Notes under the pieces: generated by a model
What the model was told of the DNA's origin: nothing
Database searches by the model: none
What the model saw: the letters and a program-made list of their open reading frames with translations, nothing else
Assembly: GCA_022072095.1 (NCBI GenBank)
Contig: JAJVIJ010000024.1
Coordinates: 1 to 48,213 of the forward strand
Origin: Rhodocyclaceae bacterium
Lineage (GTDB): Bacteria; Pseudomonadota; Gammaproteobacteria; Burkholderiales; Rhodocyclaceae
Direction of reading: 5' to 3'
Length of the DNA stretch: 48,213 nucleotides
Shown here: in pieces, positions 1-8,825 of the stretch
How the letters are laid out: every line of letters starts with the position of its first letter
Numbering within the stretch: position 1 is the first letter of the stretch
Translations under genes and position numbers: made by a program

Positions 1-59
1 AGGCTCGCCAGCAGACCAGCGGTGCGGCGAAGGAGACGGCGCAGCCGACGACATGTCAT
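1..59 (-). CDS. Possible 5' end of an unidentified gene leaving the left edge
   Basis: An open frame starts with ATG at 59 and runs off the window at base 1. The visible residues begin MTCRRLRRLLRRTAGLLAS, a basic start followed by a small hydrophobic run, which would fit the beginning of a signal peptide or a membrane protein. It lies downstream of ybbA on the same strand, where related genomes often carry the FtsX-like permease partner, but 19 residues cannot show this. A second ATG at 54 opens another frame. Very uncertain. Confidence 0.22.
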   Translation of the reverse strand, partial: MTCRRLRRLLRRTAGLLAS

Positions 60-73
60 CACACCGTCATCCG

Positions 74-90
74 CGGACCGCTGCGGTCCG
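74..90. repeat. Perfect 17-base inverted repeat, possible operator or hairpin
   Basis: CGGACCGC and GCGGTCCG flank a single central base, giving two perfect 8-base arms. It sits between a TATAAT hexamer at 164-169 (leftward) and the possible start codon at 59, where a repressor site or leader hairpin would act. There is no T-run on either side, so it is not a typical intrinsic terminator. The function is a guess. Confidence 0.35.
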
Positions 91-163
91 GATGGGGGAG
101 CCCCGCGACCTGGGCAGGCGATGACATGGGATGGACTCGATGTCGGCAGGGGCGCATTCGAGA

Positions 164-169
164 ATTATA
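164..169 (-). promoter_or_regulatory. Possible -10 box reading left
   Basis: The minus strand reads TATAAT, a perfect -10 hexamer, about 105 bases before the ATG at 59. No good TTGACA-like hexamer lies 16 to 18 bases upstream. The surrounding stretch 60-238 holds no recognisable gene on either strand. Confidence 0.25.
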
Positions 170-238
170 GTCATCCGCAGCCGGGCAGACCGACCGCGCG
201 ATAGGGCCGTTCGGGCTGCAGGGCGCGCATGGTCTCGC

Positions 239-946
239 CTAGACCATGCGACCGGCGGAAAGGGTCAGGCGTCGTGCGCAGCGCTGTGCGAGGGCCGGGT
301 CATGCGTGACCAGAACCAGCGTCGTGCCGAGTTCGGCGTTCATCTCGAACAACAGTTCGATGATCTGAGCGCCGGTATGGGCGTCGAGATTGCCGGTAGG
401 CTCGTCCGCGAGCAGGATGCGCGGACCAGGGGCGAACGCGCGCGCGAGTGCGACCCGCTGCTGTTCGCCGCCCGAGAGGCTCTTGGGGTAGTGCGTGAGC
501 CGGTGGCCGAGGCCGACCCGATCGAGCAACGCGCGCGCACTGTCTTCGGCATCGCGCCGTCCGGCGAGCTCGAGCGGCAGCATGACGTTTTCGATGGCCG
601 TGAGGCTGGGCAGCAACTGGAAGGATTGAAATACGAAGCCCATCTTCTCGCCGCGAACGCGCGCGCGCGCATCCTCGTCCACGGCAAAAATGTCCTGCCC
701 TTCGATCCGGACCGTGCCCGAGGTCGGCAGATCCAGTCCGGCGAGCAGCCCCAGCAGTGTCGACTTGCCCGATCCGGACGCGCCGACGATCGCGATCGCT
801 TCACCGGCCGCCACCCTGAACGAGATGTCTTCGAGTATCGTTAGCCGTTCGTCCTGGGTCTGGACGACTTTTCCGAGGTTTTGTGCGGTGAGAATGATGG
901 GCTGGGCGGGACCCGTTGCGGTCGGGGTGGCGTTGCGCTGTGTCAT
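239..946 (-). CDS. ybbA: ABC transporter ATP-binding protein, YbbA/LolD family
   Basis: This 235-residue protein is the ATPase of a MacB/LolD-type ABC system that works with an FtsX-like permease at the inner membrane. Walker A reads [12 protein letters not shown], the signature [14 protein letters not shown] and Walker [13 protein letters not shown], followed by the switch histidine in LVTHD. The length matches the family. I chose ATG 946 because the frame upstream (to 1042) lies inside tesA and looks non-coding. In gammaproteobacteria this gene lies back to back with tesA, as here; the partner permease is not visible before the left edge. The start region overlaps the divergent tesA start. 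Substrate unknown. Confidence 0.9.
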   Translation of the reverse strand: MTQRNATPTATGPAQPIILTAQNLGKVVQTQDERLTILEDISFRVAAGEAIAIVGASGSGKSTLLGLLAGLDLPTSGTVRIEGQDIFAVDEDARARVRGEKMGFVFQSFQLLPSLTAIENVMLPLELAGRRDAEDSARALLDRVGLGHRLTHYPKSLSGGEQQRVALARAFAPGPRILLADEPTGNLDAHTGAQIIELLFEMNAELGTTLVLVTHDPALAQRCARRLTLSAGRMV

Positions 947-1622
947 CGGTGCCGTCCGGCTCTTTCTTTTCCAAGGGTTGCGGGCATTGCCGATCGCGGT
1001 TCTGGCGATCGGGCTGGCCCATGCGCAGACGCCGGCGACCATACTGGTGGTCGGCGACAGCCTTTCGGCCGGCTACGGCATGCGTAGCGAACAGTCCTGG
1101 CCAAGCCTGCTCGCGCTGCGCATCGCCCAGCACAGAATGCCCTGGCGGGTGGTCAATGCCAGCATCAGCGGCGATACCAGCGCGAACGGCCTGAGTCGGC
1201 TGCCTGCCGCGCTCGAACGCAACAAGCCGGAGCTGGTGATCCTGGCGCTCGGTGCCAATGACGGCCTGCGCGGACTGCCGTTGGCTGCACTGCGCGACAA
1301 CCTGTCCGCCATGGTCGAGCTGTGCAAGCGCCGCGGCATCCGGGTGCTGCTGGTCGGCATGCGTCTTCCACCCAACTTCGGCACGGAGTATACCCAGGGT
1401 TTCGAGCGCGTCTACGTGCAGGTGGCGCACTCGACGCGCGCGCCGCTGGTGCCGTTTCTGCTCGACGGTTTCGCCGCCGACCGGGCGAGTTTTCAGGAAG
1501 ACGGCATCCATCCGACGGCGGCCATGCAGGCACGCATGCTCGACAACGTCTGGTCGAAGCTCGAACCCATGCTGCGCGCGCAGGCGCGCCCAGGCCGGCG
1601 CGCCCCTGCCGTGGCGCAATAG
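894..1622 (+). CDS. tesA: Arylesterase / lysophospholipase TesA (SGNH hydrolase)
   Basis: A periplasmic SGNH-fold esterase that hydrolyses acyl-CoA, lysophospholipid and aryl ester substrates. Block I with the nucleophilic serine reads GDSLSAGYGM, block III reads GANDGLRG, and block V reads DGIHPT with the catalytic Asp and His. A hydrophobic segment ending AIGLAHA just before QTPA is a clear signal peptide. The start is uncertain: ATG 894/897 follows GGTGAG but overlaps the divergent ybbA start by about 50 bases; GTG 927, TTG 933 and TTG 978 (giving MRALPIAVLAIGLAHA as a short signal peptide) are alternatives. Pairing with ybbA is conserved in gammaproteobacteria. Confidence 0.9.
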   Translation: MMGWAGPVAVGVALRCVIGAVRLFLFQGLRALPIAVLAIGLAHAQTPATILVVGDSLSAGYGMRSEQSWPSLLALRIAQHRMPWRVVNASISGDTSANGLSRLPAALERNKPELVILALGANDGLRGLPLAALRDNLSAMVELCKRRGIRVLLVGMRLPPNFGTEYTQGFERVYVQVAHSTRAPLVPFLLDGFAADRASFQEDGIHPTAAMQARMLDNVWSKLEPMLRAQARPGRRAPAVAQ

Positions 1623-1682
1623 ACGCTTCGTACCGGCGTCCTCCCCAGGCCGGCCAAGCACCTGGCGAGTCGGAGGCCGGAT

Positions 1683-1709
1683 TAAAGAGCCACAAAGTCG
1701 CGCCGTAAT
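1683..1709 (+). promoter_or_regulatory. Sigma-28 (FliA) type promoter of the chemotaxis operon
   Basis: TAAAGAGC at 1683-1690 is followed by exactly 11 bases and GCCGTAAT at 1702-1709. The FliA consensus is TAAAGTTT-N11-GCCGATAA, so the TAAAG core, the GCCG core and the spacing are all kept. It lies about 30 bases before the start of the STAS gene that heads a long same-strand chemotaxis run, and fliA is encoded at 17021. Transcription would start near 1716. Confidence 0.65.
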
Positions 1710-1738
1710 CTGCCCATCGACCATGATGGGAGAGGCGC

Positions 1739-2044
1739 TTGGATACCACAGTCAATTTCGAACCCGGGCGCGCCACGCTGGCGCTGTCGGGACGCTTCGA
1801 TTTCAATGCACACCGGATGTTTCGTGAGGCAAGCGAATCGGCCGTCAATCAACCGGAAGTGCGGGAAATCCACTTGGACCTCGGCCGCGTCAGCTACATC
1901 GACAGCTCGGCACTGGGCATGTTGCTGATGCTGCGCGACAAGGCGCGTACCGCACACAAGGGCGTGCGCATCGCCAACTGTGCCGGCAGCGTGCGCGAAG
2001 TACTCGAAATCGCCAATTTCAACAAGCTGTTCAGCATGGCCTGA
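1739..2044 (+). CDS. STAS-domain protein (anti-sigma-factor antagonist type)
   Basis: A 101-residue single STAS domain. The hallmark is YIDSSALGMLLMLRDKA, where the serine after ISD/IDS is the residue phosphorylated in SpoIIAA-type antagonists. Such proteins bind a partner kinase or anti-sigma factor in a phosphorylation-dependent way; here the partner is unknown. The start is TTG at 1739, with GGAG six bases upstream; ATG codons at 1723 and 1726 are out of frame. It heads the chemotaxis operon directly behind a sigma-28-like promoter, so a role in flagellar or chemotaxis control is plausible but inferred from position only. Confidence 0.85.
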   Translation: MDTTVNFEPGRATLALSGRFDFNAHRMFREASESAVNQPEVREIHLDLGRVSYIDSSALGMLLMLRDKARTAHKGVRIANCAGSVREVLEIANFNKLFSMA

Positions 2045-2064
2045 GCGCAAGCGATTGCGGAGCG

Positions 2065-2241
2065 ATGAACATGGAACTCATGCGTTTTCAAGCACCTATA
2101 TACGTAGCCAGCGATCTGCCACCGGCGAACGACCCGACCTTCAAACAGCCCGACCCCCGTCGCGGCGCAGTACGGGTCACGCGCGGCCGACAGGGCGCAC
2201 GCGCAGCACGGGCGGCCCGGCAAGTGCCGCTGCATTCCTGA
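2065..2241 (+). CDS. Small ORF in the chemotaxis operon, function unknown
   Basis: A 58-codon frame fills the gap between the STAS gene and the first chemoreceptor, ending six bases before the next start. ATG at 2071 lies eight bases after GGAG, better placed than ATG 2065, and would give 56 residues. The N-terminal half is ordinary (ELMRFQAPIYVASDLPPAN), the C-terminal half is rich in Arg and Ala with no acidic residues. I recognise no family. Tight fit and a good ribosome site favour a real gene; the Arg/Ala-rich tail is also what a chance frame in GC-rich DNA looks like. Confidence 0.4.
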   Translation: MNMELMRFQAPIYVASDLPPANDPTFKQPDPRRGAVRVTRGRQGARAARAARQVPLHS

Positions 2242-2247
2242 CCGGAG

Positions 2248-3498
2248 ATGACGATGACGCTACGCAATCGCTTGCTGTCGGTACTCGGCATTCTTGCCCT
2301 GGCCACGGTTGTCGCCAATGGCTATCTGCTCTGGGCTCACGACGATCTCGCCTGGCGTGCGGCCCAACAGCTGGGCCATGCCGGGCACCCGGACCTGGCC
2401 CAGCGCATGACCGCCTCTGCGCGGGCGCAATGGTGGCTGGCCGCGGGCCTGGTGCTGGCCGCCTCGGTGTTCGGCTTGGTGGCATTCGTGAGGCTGGGGG
2501 CGCGGATGCGCGCCATCCTCGGTGCCGAGCCCGAGGTCGTGCAGGCGGCGATGGCACGTCTGGCGGTGCTCGATCTGAGCACTGCGGTTCCGGCTTCTAG
2601 CGGTCGCGACAGCATTCTGGCGAGCGTCGCGGAAATCCAGGCCGGGATGGCGCAGCTCGCCACCCAGGTGCGCGCCGGCGCCGAGCAGGTCCGGCAGTCG
2701 GCCGAGCATCTGGCCGGGCAGGCGACCAATGCCCGCAACGCCGGGCAGGTCCAGCTGCGCGCCATTGCCGTGGTGGCGGATGCCGTCGGCGACATGTCGC
2801 GCGAAGGCGAGGCCGCGATTCATGACGCCGACCGACTCGAACAGCTCGCCGACGGCAGCCGCACCCAAGCCGAAGCGGGGCGCAGCAGCGTCGAGATCCT
2901 GGCCGGAAACGTCGCCGGCGTGCATACCTCGGTGGGCGAGCTGACGTCGTCGGCGCGCGAATTCGTCGCCAATGTCGAGTCGATCTACCGCATGACGCAG
3001 CAGGTCAAGGAAATCGCGGACCAGACCAATCTTCTGGCCCTGAACGCGGCCATCGAGGCCGCACGCGCCGGCGAACAAGGTCGAGGCTTCGCGGTGGTGG
3101 CCGACGAGGTGCGCAAGCTCGCGGAAAAATCGGCGCATACCGCCACCGAGATCGAGGAGGTCACCGGCATCCTGAACGAGCGCTCGCGCAACGTCGGCGA
3201 CATTGCCGCGCGCGGCATGCAGACGCTGGATGCGGCGCGCACGCAGGCCGAGCAGGTGCGCGAGGTATTGAGTGCGTCGACCCATGCCGTCGGCGACACC
3301 GCCGCGGGGGTCAGCCGCATCGTGCAGTCCCTGCGCAGTCAGGCGACGAGCAGTCAGCGCGCAGCCGACGAGGCACGCCATATCACCGAGGTGCTGCAGA
3401 GCGGCCAGCAGGAGGTCGAGGCGGTCGCGGGCCAGGCCATCGCGCTGAGCAGCCTCGCCAGCGAGCTCGCGGTCGCCGCCGGGCGTTTCCGGGTCTGA
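2248..3498 (+). CDS. Methyl-accepting chemotaxis protein, short periplasmic loop
   Basis: A 416-residue chemoreceptor. Two membrane segments (about residues 7-27 and 62-83) enclose a loop of only some 35 residues, too small for a normal ligand-binding domain, so it may sense the membrane or internal state or a partner protein. The hairpin tip is canonical ([20 protein letters not shown], then [16 protein letters not shown]). No convincing HAMP domain and no C-terminal NWETF-like methylation tether are visible. GGAG precedes ATG 2248. It is followed after 24 bases by a larger receptor whose signalling tip is almost identical. Confidence 0.9.
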   Translation: MTMTLRNRLLSVLGILALATVVANGYLLWAHDDLAWRAAQQLGHAGHPDLAQRMTASARAQWWLAAGLVLAASVFGLVAFVRLGARMRAILGAEPEVVQAAMARLAVLDLSTAVPASSGRDSILASVAEIQAGMAQLATQVRAGAEQVRQSAEHLAGQATNARNAGQVQLRAIAVVADAVGDMSREGEAAIHDADRLEQLADGSRTQAEAGRSSVEILAGNVAGVHTSVGELTSSAREFVANVESIYRMTQQVKEIADQTNLLALNAAIEAARAGEQGRGFAVVADEVRKLAEKSAHTATEIEEVTGILNERSRNVGDIAARGMQTLDAARTQAEQVREVLSASTHAVGDTAAGVSRIVQSLRSQATSSQRAADEARHITEVLQSGQQEVEAVAGQAIALSSLASELAVAAGRFRV

Positions 3499-3522
3499 GT
3501 GTCCACAGAAAGGGAGTAGGTC

Positions 3523-5553
3523 ATGAGCATGGAAACACTGTTCGCGCCCGGTGTCCGCCTGATGAACCGGCTGCGGTTCGGCCGCAAGGCTCTGGTCGTC
3601 AGCGGCGTCATGCTGCTCGCGGTCGCCATCCTGCTCGGCAGCGTGCTCAGCGCCCAGCTGAGTGCGATCAACTCGATAAACAAAGAGCGCATCGGCGCAC
3701 AGTACGCGCGCCTGGTGCTGCGCACGGTGCTCGACATCCAGAAGCACCGCGGTCTGTCCAGCGCCGCGATCGAGGGTGATGCGACGCTGCGGGCTCGCGA
3801 GCCCCAGGTCGCGGCCGAGATCGAAAAGACGATACGCGCTGCCGGAGCACTGGCCACCGAACATGGCGTGCTGCAAGGTGTGCATCCGCAATACCAGCAG
3901 CTTGCCGGCAAGTGGACGGGCATTGCGAAAGAATGGCCGCAGCTCGGTACCGCCGACAACTTCGCCCGCCATACCGCCTTGATCGAGGAGCTGTTCGCGT
4001 TGCTGAGAACGGTGGCCGACCAGACGGATCTGACCCTCGATCCCTATCCCAGTACCTATACGCTGATGGACACCATCATCAACATCGTGCCGCGCTATCT
4101 GGAGGCGGTCGCGCGCGCGCGCGGCAGCGCGGCGACGATGCTGGTGAAGAAAAGCCCTTCAGCCGAGCAGATCGGCGAGCTCAGTGGCCTGCTCGCGATG
4201 GGCAAATCCGAGCTGCGCGCGCTCGCGCTGGCTTTGCACCGCGTGCGCATCCATCACTCCGCCACATTGGCCGATCGCTGGCAGGCTGAGCTCGCCGAAA
4301 TCGACAAGAGTTTCGAGGGCTTCCGCATGCTCGCCAAAGAGGAGCTGGTGGACTTGCGTCTGTCACAGTCCGGTGCGGCGATGTTCGATGCGGGCACCGT
4401 CACGGTGGACGGCTTGGTGAAGCTTGGCGTCGGCATCTTTACCGAGCTGGATCGTGCACTCTCGGAAAATCTGGCCGCTGCCTGGACGAAGCTCGCACTG
4501 AGCGCGGGCGTGGCGCTGGTTGCGACACTGCTGGCCTTCTACCTGCTGGGCGCGTTCATCGTTTCGCTGTCGGCCTCGATCCGGGCCATGGTCGCGAGCG
4601 GCGGCGAGCTCGCCAGCGGCGATCTGCGGGCGCGCGTGCAGATCGACAGTCGTGACGAGATGCACGAGATCGCCGACGCGATCAATGCGATCGGTGATTC
4701 GCTGCGCGACGTGATCGGTCAGGCTCAGGGCTCGGCGCGCGAGGTGTCGCAGGTGGCGCAGGAGCTGGCGACGGCGACGCAGCAGATACACCAATCGTCG
4801 GCCTCGCAGAGCGAGTCGGCCAGTGCCATGGCGGCTTCGGTGGAGCAGATGTCGGTCAGCATCCAGAGCGTTTCGGACAGCGCCAGCGAGGTCAGCGCAC
4901 AGTCCGCGCAGAGTCTGCACGGCACGCGTCAGGGCGATGCGGCGGCGCAGGCGATGCAGGCGCAGATCGAACAGGTGGGCCACTCGGTGCGCGAAATCGC
5001 CCAGGCCGCGCAGGAATTCGCCGCCAGCAGTCGAGCGATCTCGCAGATGACACAGCAGGTGAAGGACATCGCCGACCAGACCAATCTGCTTGCGCTGAAT
5101 GCCGCGATCGAGGCGGCCCGAGCCGGTGAGCAGGGTCGAGGTTTCGCCGTGGTGGCCGACGAGGTGCGCAAGCTCGCCGAGAAGTCTGCGCTGTCCGCGG
5201 CCGAGATCGACAAGATCACCAGCACGCTGGAGGCGCGATCGCAGAGTGTGGACAGCGTCGTGCGCCAGGGTGAGGAAGCGATCACCATCACGCTGGAGCA
5301 GATGGACCGGGTGGTCGGCGTGTTCAAGGAAGCGAGCGAGTCGGTATCGACCACCGCCCAGGGGATGGACGGCATCGCCGTGTCGGTGCGCGAACAGACC
5401 GAGGCGAGCCATGAGCTCGCGCGCAATGTCGAGCGCATCGCGCAGATGGCCGACGAGAACAGTGCAGCCGTTGCCGAGGTGGCGGAGCGCGCCGAGAGCC
5501 TGCGTGGGCTATCGGAGAACCTGGACCGTGCCGTCGAGCGGTTCCGGATCTGA
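3523..5553 (+). CDS. Methyl-accepting chemotaxis protein with large sensor domain and HAMP
   Basis: A 676-residue transmembrane chemoreceptor. The first membrane segment spans about residues 22-45, and a second about residues 325-348. The roughly 280-residue helical periplasmic region includes [15 protein letters not shown] and [13 protein letters not shown], which recalls NIT-type nitrate/nitrite-sensing helical bundles; the ligand is not known. A HAMP domain follows ([22 protein letters not shown]), then a long coiled coil with the canonical tip at about residues 515-560. No C-terminal methylation-enzyme tether is seen. It sits between the other receptor and the cheV pair. Confidence 0.92.
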   Translation: MSMETLFAPGVRLMNRLRFGRKALVVSGVMLLAVAILLGSVLSAQLSAINSINKERIGAQYARLVLRTVLDIQKHRGLSSAAIEGDATLRAREPQVAAEIEKTIRAAGALATEHGVLQGVHPQYQQLAGKWTGIAKEWPQLGTADNFARHTALIEELFALLRTVADQTDLTLDPYPSTYTLMDTIINIVPRYLEAVARARGSAATMLVKKSPSAEQIGELSGLLAMGKSELRALALALHRVRIHHSATLADRWQAELAEIDKSFEGFRMLAKEELVDLRLSQSGAAMFDAGTVTVDGLVKLGVGIFTELDRALSENLAAAWTKLALSAGVALVATLLAFYLLGAFIVSLSASIRAMVASGGELASGDLRARVQIDSRDEMHEIADAINAIGDSLRDVIGQAQGSAREVSQVAQELATATQQIHQSSASQSESASAMAASVEQMSVSIQSVSDSASEVSAQSAQSLHGTRQGDAAAQAMQAQIEQVGHSVREIAQAAQEFAASSRAISQMTQQVKDIADQTNLLALNAAIEAARAGEQGRGFAVVADEVRKLAEKSALSAAEIDKITSTLEARSQSVDSVVRQGEEAITITLEQMDRVVGVFKEASESVSTTAQGMDGIAVSVREQTEASHELARNVERIAQMADENSAAVAEVAERAESLRGLSENLDRAVERFRI

Positions 5554-5592
5554 GCGCAGCATCCCGCAGCAGCCTACTCTGGGGACGGAATC

Positions 5593-6561
5593 ATGTCTGA
5601 GTTGTTGAAAAGCATCGACGAGCGCACCCGCCTCGCGGGCACCAACAAGCTGGAAATCCTGATGTTTTCCCTTGGGACCGACGCACGTTCCGGCCGGCGC
5701 GAGATCTTCGGCATCAATGTCTTCAAGGTGCGCGAGGTCATGCGCACCCCGGAGATCACCGGTGCGCCGGAGATGCCGGCAGGCGTCAAGGGCATGGTGA
5801 GCCTGCGCGGCAGCCTGGTCCCGGTGGTCGATCTGACCGAGCGCATCGGCATTGCCGGCGAGACGCGGCGCGACATCATGATCGTCACCGAGTACAACGG
5901 CCAGACGCAGGGCTTTCTGGTCGAGGCGGTGGACACCATCCTGCGGCTCGACTGGTCCTGCATGCGTGTGCCACCGGCCATGCTCGGGCAGCAACTGGGC
6001 AATCTGATCACCGCGGTGACGGAATTGCCGGATGGCCGGCTGGTGATGATGCTGGACGTCGAGAAGGTACTCGCCGATGCCTGTTGCACCGATACCGACA
6101 TGGCCTACGCCGGGGTCGAGCCGCTCGGGGTCGAAGGTGCGTGTGTGCTGTACTGCGATGACTCGGCCGTGGCGCGCAGCCAGATCCAGCGCACGCTGGA
6201 GTGCATGGACGTGCGCGCCATCAGTGCGACGAACGGACAGGAGGCCTGGCAGGCGCTGCAGAAGATCGCCCAGACCGCTGCGGCGCGGCATGTGGCCGCC
6301 GGTGAGCTGGTCCATGTCGTGCTGACCGACGTGGAGATGCCGGAAATGGATGGCTACATCCTGACCAAGCAGATCAAGGGCGATCATCGCTTTGCCGGTA
6401 TCCCTGTGGTCATGCATTCATCCCTGTCGTCGACCTCGAACGAGTCTCTTGGCCGTTCGGTGGGCGTGGACGAATATGTCTCCAAATTTGAACCGCAGCG
6501 ACTGGCCGAGACGCTGGCGCGCCTGATCGGCGAGCGCGCCCGCGTCGCGCGCGCCGCCTGA
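5593..6561 (+). CDS. cheV: Chemotaxis protein CheV (CheW-receiver fusion), first copy
   Basis: A 322-residue coupling protein with an N-terminal CheW-like domain (about 1-165; GINVFKVREV, VSLRGSLVPVVDL) joining receptors to CheA, and a C-terminal receiver (about 185-315). The receiver keeps the acidic pair (YCDDSAVAR), the phospho-acceptor in LTDVEMPEMDGY, the switch residue in MHSSLSS and the lysine in VSKFE. CheV is thought to tune CheA coupling through phosphorylation. GGGGACGG precedes ATG 5593. It is followed by a second CheV with the same architecture; with no CheW in the window, the pair may carry all receptor coupling in this operon. Confidence 0.93.
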   Translation: MSELLKSIDERTRLAGTNKLEILMFSLGTDARSGRREIFGINVFKVREVMRTPEITGAPEMPAGVKGMVSLRGSLVPVVDLTERIGIAGETRRDIMIVTEYNGQTQGFLVEAVDTILRLDWSCMRVPPAMLGQQLGNLITAVTELPDGRLVMMLDVEKVLADACCTDTDMAYAGVEPLGVEGACVLYCDDSAVARSQIQRTLECMDVRAISATNGQEAWQALQKIAQTAAARHVAAGELVHVVLTDVEMPEMDGYILTKQIKGDHRFAGIPVVMHSSLSSTSNESLGRSVGVDEYVSKFEPQRLAETLARLIGERARVARAA

Positions 6562-6572
6562 GAGGATTGGCG

Positions 6573-7505
6573 ATGGAACGCAACGATGGATTGCTGCAGG
6601 CGGTCGATGCCCGTACCCGGCTGGCGGGTTCGAACGCGATGGAATTGCTGCTGTTCTCGCTGGGTACGCGCGAGCTTTTCGGGATCAATGTCTTCAAGGT
6701 GCGCGAAGTGTCGCGTACGCCCGCCATCACGCGCGCGCCCAACATGCCGGGTGGCGTCGAGGGGCTGATTTCCCTGCGTGGCAACGTCATTCCGGTGCTG
6801 ATGCTGTCGCGGGTCCTGCAACTTGGCCAGGGCGCTGCCAACACCTGTCGCTCGATGATGGTCACCGAATACAACAAGCGCACGCTGGGTTTCCTGGTGC
6901 ACGACGTGGACCGGATTCTGCGCGTCGAGTGGGGGCGGGTGCATGCGCCCGACGCGACGCTCGCCGGGGAGCGCAGCTTCATCACCGCCATCACCGAGCT
7001 GGACGATGGCCGGCTGGTATCCATCCTCGATGTCGAAGGCATCCTCGCGGAGACCTTTGGCGAAGCCCGCGTCGGCGAGATCGAGGCGCTGAGCGAGCAG
7101 GCCGTCGCCAACGTGTTTTTCGTGGACGATTCGACCGTGGCACGCAAGAAGATTGCCGAGGTGCTCGACAAGCTGGGCGCCCGTCACAAGCATGCGCTGA
7201 ACGGCAGGGAGGCGTGGACCCGCCTTTCCGGTCTCGCCAATCACTGCGATCACCTGGGGGTGCCGTTGAAAAGCGAGCTCGACCTGATTCTGGTGGATGC
7301 CGAGATGCCGGAGATGGACGGCTATGTGCTGACCCGGCATATCAAGGCCGATCCACGGTTTGCCGATATTCCGGTCGTGATGCATTCCTCGCTGTCCTCG
7401 GAAGCGAATCACGCCATGGGCAGGAGCGTCGGCGTCGACGCCTATGTCGCAAAGTTCGACGCCGCCGTGCTGGCGAATACGCTGCGACCCCTGCTCAATT
7501 CCTAG
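6573..7505 (+). CDS. cheV: Chemotaxis protein CheV, second copy
   Basis: A 310-residue paralogue of the preceding gene: CheW-like domain (GINVFKVREVSRTPAITRAP, ISLRGNVIPVLML) and a receiver with VDDSTVARKK, phospho-acceptor in VDAEMPEMDGY, switch serine in MHSSLSS and lysine in AKFD. ATG 6573 is preferred to TTG 6567 because AGGA lies six bases before it. The two copies share long identical stretches (such as MHSSLSS and GRSVGVD), which points to a tandem duplication followed by divergence. Twelve bases separate it from the first copy. Confidence 0.92.
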   Translation: MERNDGLLQAVDARTRLAGSNAMELLLFSLGTRELFGINVFKVREVSRTPAITRAPNMPGGVEGLISLRGNVIPVLMLSRVLQLGQGAANTCRSMMVTEYNKRTLGFLVHDVDRILRVEWGRVHAPDATLAGERSFITAITELDDGRLVSILDVEGILAETFGEARVGEIEALSEQAVANVFFVDDSTVARKKIAEVLDKLGARHKHALNGREAWTRLSGLANHCDHLGVPLKSELDLILVDAEMPEMDGYVLTRHIKADPRFADIPVVMHSSLSSEANHAMGRSVGVDAYVAKFDAAVLANTLRPLLNS

Positions 7506-7532
7506 CCATCGATCGATACGCGGAGACCCGGC

Positions 7533-7943
7533 ATGGCCGAATCCAGTTTCAGCACCAAGCTCAATTACCTGGTCGTGGACGACTTCTCGACGATGCGACG
7601 CATCGTGCGCAACCTGCTCAAGGAGATTGGGCTCACCAATGTCGACGAGGCCGAAGACGGTGTCGTGGCCCTGCAAAAACTGCGCGGCGGTGGCTTCGAT
7701 TTCGTGATCACCGACTGGAACATGCCGAACATGACCGGCATCGAGCTCCTCAAGGAAATCAGGCACGATCCCCAGCTCAAGCACCTGCCGGTATTGATGA
7801 TCACGGCCGAGGCAAAGAAGGAAAACATCATCGAGGCCGCGCAGGCCGGCGCCTCGGGTTACATCGTCAAGCCCTTCACGGCGGCGACGCTCTCTGAAAA
7901 GCTCGACAAGATCTTTCAGAAAATGGACAAGGTGGCTGCCTGA
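7533..7943 (+). CDS. cheY: Chemotaxis response regulator CheY
   Basis: A 136-residue stand-alone receiver. All key residues are present: acidic pocket D16-D17, phospho-acceptor D61 (ITDWNMPNM), switch T91, Y110 and K113 (GYIVKPF). Phosphorylated by CheA, it binds the flagellar switch protein FliM to change rotation. The next two genes are its phosphatase cheZ and its kinase cheA, the usual order in gammaproteobacteria with polar flagella. CGGAGA precedes ATG 7533. Confidence 0.96.
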   Translation: MAESSFSTKLNYLVVDDFSTMRRIVRNLLKEIGLTNVDEAEDGVVALQKLRGGGFDFVITDWNMPNMTGIELLKEIRHDPQLKHLPVLMITAEAKKENIIEAAQAGASGYIVKPFTAATLSEKLDKIFQKMDKVAA

Positions 7944-7969
7944 CGGCGCCGGCATGCGGAGGGAATACG

Positions 7970-8782
7970 ATGGCACGAGCGGTACGAAAAGAAGAGGCGA
8001 ATGATTCGGCCGACCTGCAGGCCTTGTTCGACAGCATTGCCGCGCAGTCGCCGGTGGAGGACACGGCCGCGTGCGCGGATACCCCCGATCTGGAGGCGCT
8101 GTTCGAGTCGGTGGCCGCGGAAACGGTGCAACGGCAACCAGGCGAGCCATCCAGCAACGACACCTTGCCCATCCACCATTGCGAGACGGTGTTCAACCGC
8201 GTCGGCCACATGGCCCGTCAGTTGCATGACACGCTGCGCGAACTCGGCTACGACAAGGCCCTTGAGGAGGCGGCACGCGAGATTCCGGATGCCCGGCAGC
8301 GGCTGGCCTACATCGCGCAGATGACCGAACAGGCCGCGATGCGCAGCCTGGCGGCGGTCGAGGCCTCGAAGCCGGTGCTGGATCTAGCCGGTGCGAAATC
8401 CCGGGAGCTCGCCGACAAGTGGGATCGGGTTTTCGAAGGCCGGATGGCTGTGGACGAGTTCAAGCAGCTCGCCGGTACGACACGCGAATTCCTCAAGGAG
8501 CTGCCGTCGCAGAGCGGTCTGGTGGGCGGGCATCTGCTGGACATCATGATGGCCCAGGACTTTCAGGATCTCACCGGGCAGGTGATCAAGCGTGTGGTCG
8601 AGATGGCGGGCCGTCTGGAGCAGGAGCTCATGCAGGTTCTGATCGAAACCATTCCGGAAGAGCGCCGCAGCCAGGCCCCGCCCAGCCTGCTGAACGGTCC
8701 GGTGATCGATGCCGCCGGCCGCAGCGATGTGGTCACGAGCCAGAGCCAGGTGGATGAATTGCTGGACAGCCTGGGCTTCTGA
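7970..8782 (+). CDS. cheZ: CheY phosphatase CheZ
   Basis: A 270-residue CheZ that dephosphorylates CheY-P. The long helical hairpin carries the catalytic segment AQDFQDLTGQVIKRV, with the Asp and Gln that position the attacking water. The C-terminal SQVDELLDSLGF is the CheY-docking helix, separated by a flexible stretch. The N-terminal 55 residues are acidic and repeat a pattern (DLQALFDSIAAQ, DLEALFESVAAE) that could be an internal docking duplication. GGAGGGA lies before ATG 7970. Confidence 0.94.
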   Translation: MARAVRKEEANDSADLQALFDSIAAQSPVEDTAACADTPDLEALFESVAAETVQRQPGEPSSNDTLPIHHCETVFNRVGHMARQLHDTLRELGYDKALEEAAREIPDARQRLAYIAQMTEQAAMRSLAAVEASKPVLDLAGAKSRELADKWDRVFEGRMAVDEFKQLAGTTREFLKELPSQSGLVGGHLLDIMMAQDFQDLTGQVIKRVVEMAGRLEQELMQVLIETIPEERRSQAPPSLLNGPVIDAAGRSDVVTSQSQVDELLDSLGF

Positions 8783-8825
8783 TGGTGGCACGACATTTTT
8801 TCGACCCGAAATTTCGAGGCGAGCG

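Noticed and set aside
2260-3972. Open frame of 570 codons opposite the two receptors
   Set aside because: It is the mirror frame of GC-rich coding DNA, with His/Arg/Leu-rich, domain-free product; the same holds for 6384-8150, 8889-10064, 14993-16573 and 27637-29391.
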